Below, piece after piece: positions 39,521-49,046 of a stretch of 64,000 bases of DNA (position 1 is the stretch's first letter; each line of letters opens with the position of its first letter). A program made the translations under genes and the position numbers. This DNA comes from Pseudoduganella rivuli (GTDB lineage Bacteria > Pseudomonadota > Gammaproteobacteria > Burkholderiales > Burkholderiaceae_D), in NCBI RefSeq assembly GCF_009674485.1, contig NZ_WKJJ01000025.1:1-64000 (forward strand), written 5' to 3'. Below the pieces are notes generated by a model. It did not search any database and was not told the origin of the DNA. It was given only the letters and a program-made list of their open reading frames with translations.

Positions 39521-41989
39521 ATGAAACGAACGTTGACCAGCCTTGTCCAGGACTTCCGCGTCGGCCTGCGCCTGCTGGCGCGCGAACCCGCCTATGCGAT
39601 GACGGCCATTGCGGGCCTGGGCATCGGCCTGGCCGCCTGCCTGCTGTTGCTGGGTTTTGTGCGCTATTCGTGGCAATACAACGCGCACGTGCCCGATGCG
39701 GCGCGCGTGTATGTCGTCAAGCAGCGCCATAACGCGGACCCGCTCGCGCCCAGTTATGACCAGGCGCCCACCATGCTGTATGGCGCGGCGCGACAGCTTG
39801 CCGGTGTCGAACAGGCGGCAGCCTATGTGACGTGGGTCCCACTGACCCTCACGGAGAACAGCCGTCCATATAAAGTCGCAGCACTGGCCGTGACGCCGGG
39901 TTTTGAACGCATGACGGGCGTACAGGCCATCCACGGCGACGTGGCCGAAGCGCTGGCGCGGCCCGACGGGCTGGTGCTGACGGAAGCGGCGGCGCTGCGG
40001 CTGTTCGGCACGGCCGATGTCCTGAACCGGACCGTGGCGGCCGCCACCGTGCACGAGCACCGGGCCGCGCTGCGCATCGCCGCCGTCGTGCGCACGCCGC
40101 CCGCCAATTCCACGATACCGTTTGAAGCGCTGCATGGCATGGCTTCCGCCATCGTGCCGCCCGACGCGCGGCAGGAAGCGCTGACAGGCGAACAAGGCTG
40201 GTGGGGCTATGTGCTGGTGAAGCTGGCGCCGGGCGCATCGCCTGCCGGCGTGGCGGCCGGGCTGCAACAGGCGCTGGACCGCATGCCGTTCGCGCAAGCG
40301 GTGGCGGCCAATGCGCGCACCGCGCTGGGGTCGCGCAAGGCCATGGAAGTGCAGCTCGCGCCATTGACGGACGCGTATTTCGACCACGACGTGGCCGTCA
40401 ACTTCTTTTCCATGCGTATCGAACGGGGTGACCGGGCCGTCGCCGGCGGCCTGGCCGTGGTGGGCGTGCTGGTACTGGCGCTGGCGGCTGTCAATTACGC
40501 CAACCTGGCCACCATCCGCGTGATCCGGCGCCGCCGCGAAATCGGCTTGCGCAAGGTGCTCGGCGCGGGGCTGGGACGGCTGGCGCTGCAATTCACGGCC
40601 GAGGCGCTGGCCGTGTCGCTGCTGGCCACCTTGCTGGGATTGCTGCTGGCCTGGCTGGCGCTGCCCCTGTTCGGCGCGGCCATGAACCGGGATTTGTCCA
40701 CCCTGCTGTCGGCGCAGAACGTGGCGGCGGCGCTGCTGGCCGGCGTCGGGCTGGGACTGGTGACGGCCGCCTATCCCGCGTGGACGGCGTTCCGCGTGCG
40801 TCCCGCGCACGCGCTGGCGGGACGGCCGGATGCCGAAGCGCCGGGCGGCGCGCGCTTGCGCAAGGCATTGGCAATGCTGCAGGTGGCTGCCGCGCTGGCG
40901 CTGGCCAGCTATGCGATTGCCGTCGGCTGGCAAACCCGCCATGCCATTCACGCGTCGCCGGGTTTCGATCCCCGCCCGCTGCTGGTGCTGGAATTGCCGG
41001 AGCAGCACAACCCGAAGATCAGCGCGCCCGCGCGCGGCTTGCTGCAGGCATTGACGCGGGATGCCGCTGTTGCCGGCGTGGCGATTTCCACCGACCCGGT
41101 GGGCGCCGCCCGCGACCCGTGGCATACGGGGTTGCGCAGCGTCGGCGGCGCGGAAGTGGCCACCGACATCAAGTCCGTCAGCTCGGAGTTCTTTACCGTG
41201 TATGGCATTGCCCCCGTCACGGGCAGGCTGTTTTCTTCCCGCACGGACCGCGAAGACGATGTGGAACCGCTGGTCGTCAATCAACTGGCCGCGCGCCTGC
41301 TGGGTTTTGCCCATGCGGACCAGGCGATCGGACAAGTCGTGCAATTCCGTAAGGGCAAGCAGTGGATAGCCAAGCGCATCGTCGGCGTGGCGCCGGAAGT
41401 GCGCTTCCAGTCCATGAAGGTTACGCCCGGCCCCGTCGCCTATGAATTGTGGACCGCCGGTTCCGTATTGACGGTGCGCGCGGCCGCCGCCCCCGCCGCG
41501 GCGGAACAGGCCATCCGCACGGCATGGCAGCGCTATTTCCCGGACGCGCCGCTGGACGTGCGCGGCGCGCAGGATATCTACGCCTCCGGTTATGCCGACG
41601 AACTGCGGCTGGCGGGCCTGTTGGCCATGGCCACGGCAATTGCGCTGATGCTGGCGGCCAGCGGCGCCTACGTGCTGGCGGCGGACGCCATCAGCCGCCG
41701 CACCAGGGAAATCGCGATCCGCAAACTGCATGGGGCGCGGGGGCGCGATATCGGCAGGCTGGTGGCGCGGGAACTGGCCGCGCTGGGGGCGATTCCCGCC
41801 GTGGCGGGCTTGCCGCTGGCGGCGGTCGCGATCGAGCGCTACCTATCGGGCTATGTGGAGCGCGCGCCGATGGGGTGGTGGCCGCTGGTTTGCGCGCTGG
41901 TGCTGGGGGTGGTCACCACCGGTGTCGCGGGGGCGCGGCATACGTGGCGGGCAGTCCGGCTACAACCGGCTGCGGTACTGGGAAGCTGA
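39521..41989 (+). CDS. FtsX/MacB-type ABC transporter permease, solitary
   Basis: 822 residues. TM1 is near 21-45, followed by a large MacB-like periplasmic domain. A three-TM FtsX core lies near 310-420 (INYANLATIRVIRRR-like region and EIGLRKVLGAGLGRL), then a second periplasmic domain. A final FtsX core near 700-815 carries EIAIRKLHGARGRDIG. No ATPase gene (MacB/LolD type) is adjacent, so the energy-coupling partner must be elsewhere. The gene has a sigma-54 promoter and palindromic upstream sites but little Shine-Dalgarno. Such permeases usually export peptides, lipoproteins or drugs. Confidence 0.85.
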   Translation: MKRTLTSLVQDFRVGLRLLAREPAYAMTAIAGLGIGLAACLLLLGFVRYSWQYNAHVPDAARVYVVKQRHNADPLAPSYDQAPTMLYGAARQLAGVEQAAAYVTWVPLTLTENSRPYKVAALAVTPGFERMTGVQAIHGDVAEALARPDGLVLTEAAALRLFGTADVLNRTVAAATVHEHRAALRIAAVVRTPPANSTIPFEALHGMASAIVPPDARQEALTGEQGWWGYVLVKLAPGASPAGVAAGLQQALDRMPFAQAVAANARTALGSRKAMEVQLAPLTDAYFDHDVAVNFFSMRIERGDRAVAGGLAVVGVLVLALAAVNYANLATIRVIRRRREIGLRKVLGAGLGRLALQFTAEALAVSLLATLLGLLLAWLALPLFGAAMNRDLSTLLSAQNVAAALLAGVGLGLVTAAYPAWTAFRVRPAHALAGRPDAEAPGGARLRKALAMLQVAAALALASYAIAVGWQTRHAIHASPGFDPRPLLVLELPEQHNPKISAPARGLLQALTRDAAVAGVAISTDPVGAARDPWHTGLRSVGGAEVATDIKSVSSEFFTVYGIAPVTGRLFSSRTDREDDVEPLVVNQLAARLLGFAHADQAIGQVVQFRKGKQWIAKRIVGVAPEVRFQSMKVTPGPVAYELWTAGSVLTVRAAAAPAAAEQAIRTAWQRYFPDAPLDVRGAQDIYASGYADELRLAGLLAMATAIALMLAASGAYVLAADAISRRTREIAIRKLHGARGRDIGRLVARELAALGAIPAVAGLPLAAVAIERYLSGYVERAPMGWWPLVCALVLGVVTTGVAGARHTWRAVRLQPAAVLGS

Positions 41990-42054
41990 ACCATGCGTGC
42001 GCTATCGGCGGCGCATGCATGGCGGCTTCCGCTGCGCGGAAAGCAGCGTATCGG

Positions 42055-42543
42055 TTATGCGGCCTGGCCCGCCGCGAAATCGCGCAACGCGGCGCCGTGC
42101 ATGCGGTAGCGCACCCACTCGTCCTGCGGCAACGCGCCGATCGACAGGTAAAAGTCGATCGCGGGCTGGTTCCAGTCCAGCACGCTCCATTCGAAACGCC
42201 CGCAGCCCTCTTCCACGGCCAGCGCGGCCAGGTGGCGCAGCAGCGCCTTGCCCGCGCCCCGGCCGCGGCTGGACGGCGACACGTACAAATCCTCCAGGTA
42301 CAAGCCTTTCTTCGCCTGCCACGTCGAATAATTGAAGAAATACACGGCAAACCCCACCGGCTCGCCGTCCGCTTCGCAAATCAGCGCGCGGGCCGGCGTG
42401 CCGGGGCCGAACAGGCTGGCGGCAATCGTGTCGGCGGTGGCAGCCACCTGGTCGCCGGCTTTTTCATAGACAGCCAGTTCGACGATGAAGCGCAGGATCA
42501 GTTCTGCGTCGGCGACGGTGGCGGGACGGATGTGGATGGTCAT
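42055..42543 (-). CDS. GNAT family N-acetyltransferase (diamine/thialysine type)
   Basis: 162 residues from the ATG at 42543. The acetyl-CoA binding motif is VSPSSRGRGAGKALLRHL. The substrate region GFAVYFFNYSTWQAKKGLYLEDLYV is characteristic of the spermidine/spermine and thialysine acetyltransferase branch, and the C-terminal WNQPAIDFYLSIGA block is also typical. It transfers an acetyl group to an amine, probably a small polyamine-like one. It is divergent from a LysR regulator, and a T-N11-A box lies between them (42591-42605), so it may be that regulator's target. Confidence 0.88.
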   Translation of the reverse strand: MTIHIRPATVADAELILRFIVELAVYEKAGDQVAATADTIAASLFGPGTPARALICEADGEPVGFAVYFFNYSTWQAKKGLYLEDLYVSPSSRGRGAGKALLRHLAALAVEEGCGRFEWSVLDWNQPAIDFYLSIGALPQDEWVRYRMHGAALRDFAAGQAA

Positions 42544-42590
42544 GGCAAATCTCGGCAAAGGAAAAGCGCCATGCTACGCCAGCCATTAGA

Positions 42591-42605
42591 ATGCATGAAG
42601 TGCAT
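42591..42605. promoter_or_regulatory. LysR-type box (T-N11-A palindrome)
   Basis: ATGCATGAAGTGCAT, arms ATGCA/TGCAT, fits the T-N11-A consensus of LysR regulators. It lies in the 86-bp divergent region between the acetyltransferase and LysR genes, 25 bp before the LysR start. Autoregulation and control of the acetyltransferase gene are inferred. Confidence 0.5.
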
Positions 42606-42629
42606 TTATTTCACAAAGAATTGAACACC

Positions 42630-43562
42630 ATGCATTCCATCCTGCGCCGCCTCGACTTGAACCTGCTGCCCGTGTTTGACGCGCTGCTGCGCCACCGCTC
42701 CGTGACGGCCGCCGCCAATGAACTCGCGATGAGCCCTTCGGCCCTGAGCCACGCGCTGTCGCGCCTGCGCGAAGCGTTGGCCGATGAATTGTTCGTCCGC
42801 ATCGGCAACGCGATGCAACCGACCGCGTACGCGGAAGCGCTGGCCGCGCCGGTGGCGGCGGCGCTGGAAGCCTTGACGCAGGGCCTGGGCGAAGCGCGGG
42901 GCTTCGATCCCGCCACCAGCGAGCGTACGTTTGTGCTGGCCGCCACCGATTACACGGCCTTTGCCGTGCTGCCGCCACTGCTGAAGCGCTTGCAGCAGGC
43001 CGCGCCCCGGCTGCGCTGCAAGGTCATCTATTCAAGCGGCCGCGCGTCCAGCGACGAGCTGGCGGCGGGCCGCATCGACTTCGGCATCGGCTATGAGGAA
43101 GACCCGATCGCGCCGGCGCCCGGCATCGAAAGCTTCGACTGGCTGGTGGACGATTACGTGGTGATCGCGGCGAACGGCCATCCCGCCATCCGGGGCGCCA
43201 TCACGCTGCAGCAATACCTGGCCGCGCGCCATGCCGTGGTCACACCGTGGAACGAATCGTCCGGCTATATCGACAAGGTGCTGGAAAAGATGGGACACCG
43301 GCGCGACGTGGCGCTGTATCTGCCGTCCGTGCTGGCGGCGCCGTTCGTGATCGGCGGCTCGGAACTGGTGATGACGGTGCCGCGCCAGGCGGCGCTGGCG
43401 CTGCGGGAAGCGGCGGCCATCAACATCTTTGATGCGCCGTTCGCCATTCCCCGCTACACCGTCAAGGTGTATGGGCACGTCCGGCACAGCCGGACCGCCG
43501 CCCATTCATGGATGAAGAACCTGCTGATGACGCTCAGGGCGACTCGCACAGGCAGTGCGTAA
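42630..43562 (+). CDS. LysR family transcriptional regulator
   Basis: 310 residues from the ATG at 42630. An earlier ATG at 42591 is also in frame but lies within the LysR box. The winged helix-turn-helix is residues 4-63 (LDLNLLPVFDALLRHRSVTA, then AMSPSALSHALSRLREAL). The effector-binding domain (about 90-300) has a NodD/PcpR-like shape (RTFVLAATDYTAFAVLPPLL). The last 29 bp overlap the 3' end of sppA on the other strand, an unusual convergent overlap. Confidence 0.9.
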   Translation: MHSILRRLDLNLLPVFDALLRHRSVTAAANELAMSPSALSHALSRLREALADELFVRIGNAMQPTAYAEALAAPVAAALEALTQGLGEARGFDPATSERTFVLAATDYTAFAVLPPLLKRLQQAAPRLRCKVIYSSGRASSDELAAGRIDFGIGYEEDPIAPAPGIESFDWLVDDYVVIAANGHPAIRGAITLQQYLAARHAVVTPWNESSGYIDKVLEKMGHRRDVALYLPSVLAAPFVIGGSELVMTVPRQAALALREAAAINIFDAPFAIPRYTVKVYGHVRHSRTAAHSWMKNLLMTLRATRTGSA

Positions 43563-45393
43563 TGGCGGCGAATGGTTTGCGCTGGGCCGCCACGTCGTTC
43601 AGCCAGTTCAATTCCTTCGCGGTTTCCGCCGCGGCGCCCATGGGCAAGCCGGTCGGCGCAATCGACGCCTTCACGAACGGCGCGAAAGCCTGCGCCACCG
43701 ATCCGCCAAACAGTTCCAGCAGCTTGTCGAACTTCGACACTTCGCGCTCGATGTAGACCACGCGGTGATCCGGGCCCAGTTTCGCGCGCTCCGCCGCGGT
43801 TTTCAGCGCATCGCCATAGCTGCCCAGGCGGTCCACCAGGCCGCGCTCTTTCGCCTGCGTACCGGTCCAGACGCGGCCCTGCGCCACTTCGTCGATCTTC
43901 TCCGGCGTGGTCTTGCGCGCGGCCGCCGCGCGGGTCGTGAAATCGCTGTAGATGTGGTTGACGCTGGTCTGGATCAACTGGCGGAAACGCGGGTCCATCG
44001 GACGCAGCGGGTTGCCGGCGCCGGCCAGCCACGTGGTGGTCACGCCGCCCGTATGGATGCCCAGCTTGTCGATGACCTTGTCCGCCGTCGGCATCAGGGC
44101 GAACACGCCGATCGAGCCCGTCACGGTGTTCGGTTCCGCGATCACTTCGTCGGCCGACATGGAAATCCAGTAGCCGCCCGATGCCGCCACGTTACCCATC
44201 GATACGATCACCGGCTTGCCCGCAGCGCGGGTCAGTTCCAGCTCACGGCGGATCAGTTCCGACGCGAACGCGCTGCCGCCAGGCGAATCAACACGCAGCA
44301 CGACGGCCTTGATGTTCTTGTCTTCGCGCGCCGCGCGGATCAGGTTCGAGGTCGAAATGCCGCCGATCTGGCCCGGTGGCGCCGTGCCGTCGGTGATTTC
44401 ACCGACCGCCATCACCACGCCAACCGCATCGCCCATGAGTTTCGGACGCACACGGGCCGCGTATTCGTCGAAGCCGACCTGGCGGAACGATTTGCCCTGC
44501 GCATCGCGGGCGCCGCGGTCGATCATCATCTGGCGGATTTCATCGCGGGTTTTCAGCCCGTCGACAAACTTGGATTCCTGCGAGAATTTACCGAGGTCGC
44601 CGCCCGCCTTTTCAAACAGCGCCGGCAAGTCGTCGATGATTTTCATGATCTGGCCCTGCGGCAGCTTGCGGGCTTTTTCCACTTCGTCCGTGTAGCTGGC
44701 CCACAGCGCGTTTTGCAGGTACGCCTCGGCTTCCTGCGCGGCAGGCGACGGGCCATTGGCGATATACGGTTCGGCAAAGCTCTTGTAGGTGCCGACCTTC
44801 ATCAGGTTGACGGTGATGCCGACCTTGTCCAGCGCGTCGCGGTAGTAATTGCGGTGGCGGCCAAAGCCTTCCAGCAACACGCCGCCCATCGGATGCACGT
44901 ACACTTCGCTGGCATGCGCGGCCACCAGGTACTGGCGCTGGCTGAAGTTGTTCCCCCAGGCGACGACCTTCTTGCCGGACGCCTTGAAGCGCTCGACCGC
45001 GCGCGCCACTTCGCGCAGGCTGGCCTGGCCGCCGCCTTCCATTTCATCGAGCAACAGCAAGGCGCTGCCGACATTCGGGTCCTTGGCGGCGGCGTCCAGC
45101 ACGTTCAGCACGTCGCGCAGCACCACGGTGCGATGGGTTTCCCCGCCCGTCAGGTTGGCCTTGACGGCATCGCGCACGCCGCTGGCCGACTGTTCCACCA
45201 GGTCGCCCTTCAATTCGAGCACCAAGGTGGTTTTTTCTCCCAGCGGCTTGATGCCGCCAAAGAAGATGCCCCACGCCAGCGCCAGCAGCACGATCAGGAA
45301 CAGTAAATTGAGAATGGCCCTGCGGCCCGCATCCAGTGCGCGCCAGGCAAAGCCGAAGCCCGAGCGCACATAGGAAAAGATGGATCGTGACAT
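43534..45393 (-). CDS. sppA: Signal peptide peptidase SppA, 67K type
   Basis: 619 residues from the ATG at 45393 with AAGGAGTAACG upstream, almost the same length as E. coli SppA (618). A single N-terminal transmembrane segment is at 27-46 (ILNLLFLIVLLALAWGIFF). Two S49 repeats follow. The Ser/Lys dyad is in place: Lys204 in VGTYKSFAEPY and Ser405 in NVAASGGYWI. The protease degrades cleaved signal peptides in the inner membrane. It follows the symporter gene with a 2-bp gap, and its ribosome site lies inside the symporter's last codons. Confidence 0.92.
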   Translation of the reverse strand: MSRSIFSYVRSGFGFAWRALDAGRRAILNLLFLIVLLALAWGIFFGGIKPLGEKTTLVLELKGDLVEQSASGVRDAVKANLTGGETHRTVVLRDVLNVLDAAAKDPNVGSALLLLDEMEGGGQASLREVARAVERFKASGKKVVAWGNNFSQRQYLVAAHASEVYVHPMGGVLLEGFGRHRNYYRDALDKVGITVNLMKVGTYKSFAEPYIANGPSPAAQEAEAYLQNALWASYTDEVEKARKLPQGQIMKIIDDLPALFEKAGGDLGKFSQESKFVDGLKTRDEIRQMMIDRGARDAQGKSFRQVGFDEYAARVRPKLMGDAVGVVMAVGEITDGTAPPGQIGGISTSNLIRAAREDKNIKAVVLRVDSPGGSAFASELIRRELELTRAAGKPVIVSMGNVAASGGYWISMSADEVIAEPNTVTGSIGVFALMPTADKVIDKLGIHTGGVTTTWLAGAGNPLRPMDPRFRQLIQTSVNHIYSDFTTRAAAARKTTPEKIDEVAQGRVWTGTQAKERGLVDRLGSYGDALKTAAERAKLGPDHRVVYIEREVSKFDKLLELFGGSVAQAFAPFVKASIAPTGLPMGAAAETAKELNWLNDVAAQRKPFAAITHCLCESP

Positions 45394-45395
45394 CG

Positions 45396-46895
45396 TTACT
45401 CCTTGTTGAAATTTAATTTCTGGCAACACTTTAACGGATACGGGGCCGATTTGCCACTGGGACGGGAGATCAAAAACAACCCGCCCATCACCAGCAATCC
45501 ATTGACCACCAGCAGCTCCAGGCCGATCCGGTACGAGCCGAACAGCGCGCCCTGCCACAGGTCGATCAGCCAGCACAGCGCCGGCCCGGCCAGCACCACC
45601 AGCGGCACCATGCGGTCATCGACGGTGCGCCGCGTCAGGATGCCGAACGCGAACAGGCCCAGCAGCGGTCCATACGTGTAACCAGCCAGCTTCAGGATCA
45701 CACCGATCATGCTGGGGCTGGCTATCCATTTAAATACCATCACCAGGGCCAGGAACAGCGCACAGAAAGCCAGGTGCACGCGCCGCCGCAGCCGGACCCG
45801 CTGCGCTTCGGACAAGTCATTCCGGCGCGCAATGCCCAGCAAGTCGATGCACACGGACGACGTCAGCGCGGTGATCGCGCCATCGGCGCTGGGGAAAAGG
45901 GCCGATATCAGCGCAATGAAAAACACCAGTTGCAGCGCGGCCGGCAGATGGCCCATGACAATCGCCGGGAACAGCTGGTCGCCCTTCGCGGCCACGCCCG
46001 CCACCGGCGCATACAGGTGCAGCAAGCCGCCGAGGAACAGGAACAGCGCCAGCACCGCCGTCAAAATCACCGTCAGCAGCACCATGTTTTTTTGCGCATC
46101 GGCCAGGGTGCGCACGGAAATGTTCTTTTGCATCATTTCCTGATCCATGCCCGTCATGGCGATCGTGATGAACATGCCGGCCACCACCTGTTTCCAGAAA
46201 TACGCGGGGCTGTGCACATCCAGTGTCAACACGCGCGACAGGCCCTGCCCGTCCATGCGCGCAAGCGCCCCCGCCACGTCGAGGTCCTGCGCATGCAGCA
46301 GGAACGCGGCGCAAGCCACCAATCCTGCCAGCATGCCCGCCGTTTGCAGGGTATCGGTCCAGACGATGGTTTTCACGCCGCCGTCGTAGGTGTACAGCAG
46401 GATCATGGCCAGGATCACCAGCGCCGTGGCCCAGAATGGCACGCCGAGGCTGTCCAGCAAGGTCGCTTGCAGGATATTGACCACCAGGTATAGCCGCGCG
46501 CTGGCGCCCAGCGTGCGCGACAGGATGAAGAAGGCGGCGCCGCTCTGGTACGAGCGCCGTCCCAGCCGCACGTCCAGGTAGTGGTAAATCGACGTCAGCT
46601 TGAGCCGGTAATACAGCGGCAACAGCACAAAGGCCACCGTGACGTAACCGAGCACATAGCCCAGCATGATTTGCAGGTAGCCGAAGCCGTCGCGGCCCAC
46701 GGCGCCCGGCACGCTGATGAAGGTCACGCCGGACAAGGTGGTGCCCACCATGCCGAACGCCACCAGCAGCCAGTTGCTGTTCTTGTTGCCGATAAAAAAA
46801 CTGTCGTTGGTGGCGTTGCGCGACGTCCGCCAGGCGACACCCAGCAGCAGGGCGAAATACGCGAGGACGACGGCAAACAGGGAAGCGGGAGACAT
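45396..46895 (-). CDS. Sodium:solute symporter (SSS family)
   Basis: A 499-residue inner-membrane carrier with about 13 transmembrane segments. FFIGNKNSNWLLVAFGMVGTT and TLSGVTFISVPGAVGRDGF near the N-terminus and IALISALFPSADGAITALTSS in the middle are typical of the SSS core, which couples Na+ to uptake of sugars, amino acids or vitamins. The substrate cannot be assigned. It is divergent from dgt and is followed by sppA, which is probably co-transcribed. Confidence 0.87.
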   Translation of the reverse strand: MSPASLFAVVLAYFALLLGVAWRTSRNATNDSFFIGNKNSNWLLVAFGMVGTTLSGVTFISVPGAVGRDGFGYLQIMLGYVLGYVTVAFVLLPLYYRLKLTSIYHYLDVRLGRRSYQSGAAFFILSRTLGASARLYLVVNILQATLLDSLGVPFWATALVILAMILLYTYDGGVKTIVWTDTLQTAGMLAGLVACAAFLLHAQDLDVAGALARMDGQGLSRVLTLDVHSPAYFWKQVVAGMFITIAMTGMDQEMMQKNISVRTLADAQKNMVLLTVILTAVLALFLFLGGLLHLYAPVAGVAAKGDQLFPAIVMGHLPAALQLVFFIALISALFPSADGAITALTSSVCIDLLGIARRNDLSEAQRVRLRRRVHLAFCALFLALVMVFKWIASPSMIGVILKLAGYTYGPLLGLFAFGILTRRTVDDRMVPLVVLAGPALCWLIDLWQGALFGSYRIGLELLVVNGLLVMGGLFLISRPSGKSAPYPLKCCQKLNFNKE

Positions 46896-46952
46896 ACAAT
46901 TCCATTACAGAAAACACTGGGGCGCAATATATCACTGCCTTAAAATAGCGCC

Positions 46953-48155
46953 ATGTACTCACAAGACACCATCGCCTACGCCCGGCAACAGGAAACCCTG
47001 ATCCGCCCCCTCGAATACCGCGCACACGCCCAGCATGACGGCCGCAGCGAAGCCCGCGAAGACGGCATGCGCGATTATGCGCGCGTGCTGTACGCGGCAT
47101 CGTTCCGCCGCCTGCAGGGCAAGATGCAACTGCTCGGCGTGGACGCCAATCGCTTCAACCGCAACCGGCTGACGCACAGCCTGGAAGTGGCGCAAATCGC
47201 CCGTTCGATCGCCGCCGAACTGGGGCTGGAGCGCAGCGTCGTGACGGAAACCTGCTCGCTGGCGCACGACATCGGCAATCCGCCGTTCGGCCACTATGGC
47301 GAAAAAATCCTCGACAGCCTGTGCGCGGACGCCGGTGGCTTCGAAGGCAATGCACAGGCGTTCCGTATCTTGCGCACGCTGGAAAAACGCCACTACGGCT
47401 ATCCGGGCCTGAACCTGACGGTGCGCACGCTGTTCGGCATCACCAAGTATTTCCACACGCGGGCGGAAAACCCGAAGAAATTCCTGTACGACGACGATTA
47501 CGCGTTCCTGTCCGGCGAACTGGCGAAGCACGGCATCACCGTCACGAAAAGCATCGATGCGCAAATCATGGATTTATCCGATGAAATCGCGTACGCGGCG
47601 CACGACGTGGAAGACGCGCTGTCGTTCGGCATCATCACCGTGGGGGAAATCGCCCATGAATTCAAGATCAGCCCCGACTACAGCGGCGCCTATGACCAGT
47701 TTTCCCGCATCGCGGATTTCGCGCACAGCGAAGCGCTGAAGTGCGAACAGCATGCATCGTCGGAAGAATATTCGATCGTGCTGCGCAAGGAACTGACGTC
47801 GCAGATCGTCTACGAACTGTGCCGCGATATCGCGGTGGTCGACGGGCAGCTGGGGTACAGCTCCAAGCTGTTGCTGGCCAAGGGCCTGAAAAGCTTGCTG
47901 TGGCGGGCCATCCTGCGCAAGAAGGATGTGCAGTTGTATGAAAAGCGGGGCGAGAAAATCATCCGCGGCCTGTTCGAAGTGCTGACGGACCGCCACTACA
48001 ACCGCGACAACATCTTGCTGCCGCCGGAACTGCGCAGCCTGAAGGACAGCCGCGAGCGGCTGGTGATCGATTACATTGCGGGGATGATGGATACGTCGGC
48101 GGCGCAGGAGTACGAGAAGTACTTCGGGCCACGCAGCCTGGAGGCGATTTACTGA
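46953..48155 (+). CDS. dgt: Deoxyguanosinetriphosphate triphosphohydrolase-like protein (dGTPase)
   Basis: 400 residues of the HD superfamily. Metal ligands are visible: His75 in RLTHSLEVAQIAR, His105-Asp106 in LAHDIGNPPFGHYGE and a later Asp in MDLSDEIAYAAHDVEDA. It hydrolyses dNTPs to nucleoside and triphosphate. The length (about 400) is that of the shorter bacterial dNTPase group rather than the E. coli dGTPase (505). No clear Shine-Dalgarno is seen before the ATG. It is divergent from the symporter gene with a 57-bp shared promoter region. Confidence 0.88.
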   Translation: MYSQDTIAYARQQETLIRPLEYRAHAQHDGRSEAREDGMRDYARVLYAASFRRLQGKMQLLGVDANRFNRNRLTHSLEVAQIARSIAAELGLERSVVTETCSLAHDIGNPPFGHYGEKILDSLCADAGGFEGNAQAFRILRTLEKRHYGYPGLNLTVRTLFGITKYFHTRAENPKKFLYDDDYAFLSGELAKHGITVTKSIDAQIMDLSDEIAYAAHDVEDALSFGIITVGEIAHEFKISPDYSGAYDQFSRIADFAHSEALKCEQHASSEEYSIVLRKELTSQIVYELCRDIAVVDGQLGYSSKLLLAKGLKSLLWRAILRKKDVQLYEKRGEKIIRGLFEVLTDRHYNRDNILLPPELRSLKDSRERLVIDYIAGMMDTSAAQEYEKYFGPRSLEAIY

Positions 48156-48517
48156 CGCGGCAGTGCGGTTGCCGGCGACGGAGGCGCCCTTCCCGTTTTC
48201 CGGATTTACTAATTTACGCTATCCCTTGCTACCTGCCGCTTTCCCGTTCTGATTGAATCTGCCATCAAAAAGCGGGGAACTAAACCGTGTGACAGCGGTC
48301 CAAGAATTAGTACGTGTTATCGCTGAACCGCGCTGCTTCGTGTGAGGTAGCAGCCGTTAGCAAAACCGGCTTTTTCGAGGAGACCGCCATGCCCCACATT
48401 AACCGCACGATTTTCATGCCGGTGGACTTGCTGGAAGCGTTCAGCAAGCATACCGGCCTTTCGTGGAGCAGCCTGTGAGCATGCTTGCCGAACGCTTTTC
48501 ATACCTACTTGCTTCCC
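48156..48517 (+). other. Intergenic region with lower GC, no clear gene except a 29-codon frame
   Basis: 362 bp between dgt and the DUF5984 gene, visibly more AT-rich than the flanks. A weak hairpin AGCCG / CGGCT followed by TTTT (48352-48375) could end dgt. A short frame at 48389-48478 has a good ribosome site (listed separately). No tRNA, IS end or terminal repeat was recognised. Confidence 0.5.
48389..48478 (+). CDS. Possible 29-residue small protein or gene remnant
   Basis: ATG with CGAGGAG six bases upstream opens a 29-codon frame (MPHINRTIFMPVDLL start, ending GLSWSSL). It is 39 bp before the DUF5984 immunity-like gene and on the same strand. It may be a leader peptide, a small gene, or the surviving end of a deleted toxin gene. 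Nothing recognisable in the sequence decides this. Confidence 0.3.
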   Translation: MPHINRTIFMPVDLLEAFSKHTGLSWSSL

Positions 48518-49015
48518 ATGCTGATTAATTTCGAATTGACTCCCCTTCAAAATGTGGCGCCATGGGGGGAGCCAGACAATCTCGGCCTCTCCTGGTTTGG
48601 CTTAACGGATGGCCAATATTGGATAAGTGCCGGAGAGGCCTCGCTTTTCGAATATAGCGAACACGCACGCAGCGCCGGCGCGCGGCGCTACTGCGATTAC
48701 CAGATTGCCCGCCTGCTTGAAGATATCCTCGACATGCTCCCTTCGGTCATGGAGCCCGTGCCACCGGCGCTGGTCCAGTATCTCTCGGGCGATTCGGGGA
48801 AGAAGTGGCGCAACAAGCTTTCCTCATGGTCCATCGAACAATTCGATGTGATTGACGAAGACGAATATTGGCGGCTAACTGGGTATGCGGACGCATTGTC
48901 CTTTAACCGGTTTCTTGACTCGGCCTTCAAGCGCGCGAGTGGGAATGCCGTGACCACCTCGTGGGATGAGGTGCAGCGTGCAATTATGACGATTTCAGGC
49001 GATACCACTGCTTGA
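48518..49015 (+). CDS. DUF5984 family protein, immunity-like
   Basis: 165 residues from the ATG at 48518. The start INFELTPLQNVAPWGEP followed by LSWFGLTDGQYWISAGEASL matches my memory of the DUF5984 family, which is often found beside polymorphic toxins and behaves like an immunity protein. No toxin gene is next to it, so it would be an orphan immunity gene. The lower GC and the remnant-like frame upstream point to horizontal acquisition. It converges with the MFS exporter gene. Confidence 0.65.
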   Translation: MLINFELTPLQNVAPWGEPDNLGLSWFGLTDGQYWISAGEASLFEYSEHARSAGARRYCDYQIARLLEDILDMLPSVMEPVPPALVQYLSGDSGKKWRNKLSSWSIEQFDVIDEDEYWRLTGYADALSFNRFLDSAFKRASGNAVTTSWDEVQRAIMTISGDTTA

Positions 49016-49046
49016 TGCCAGGTAAGCGCATTCGCCTCCTGTCCGA

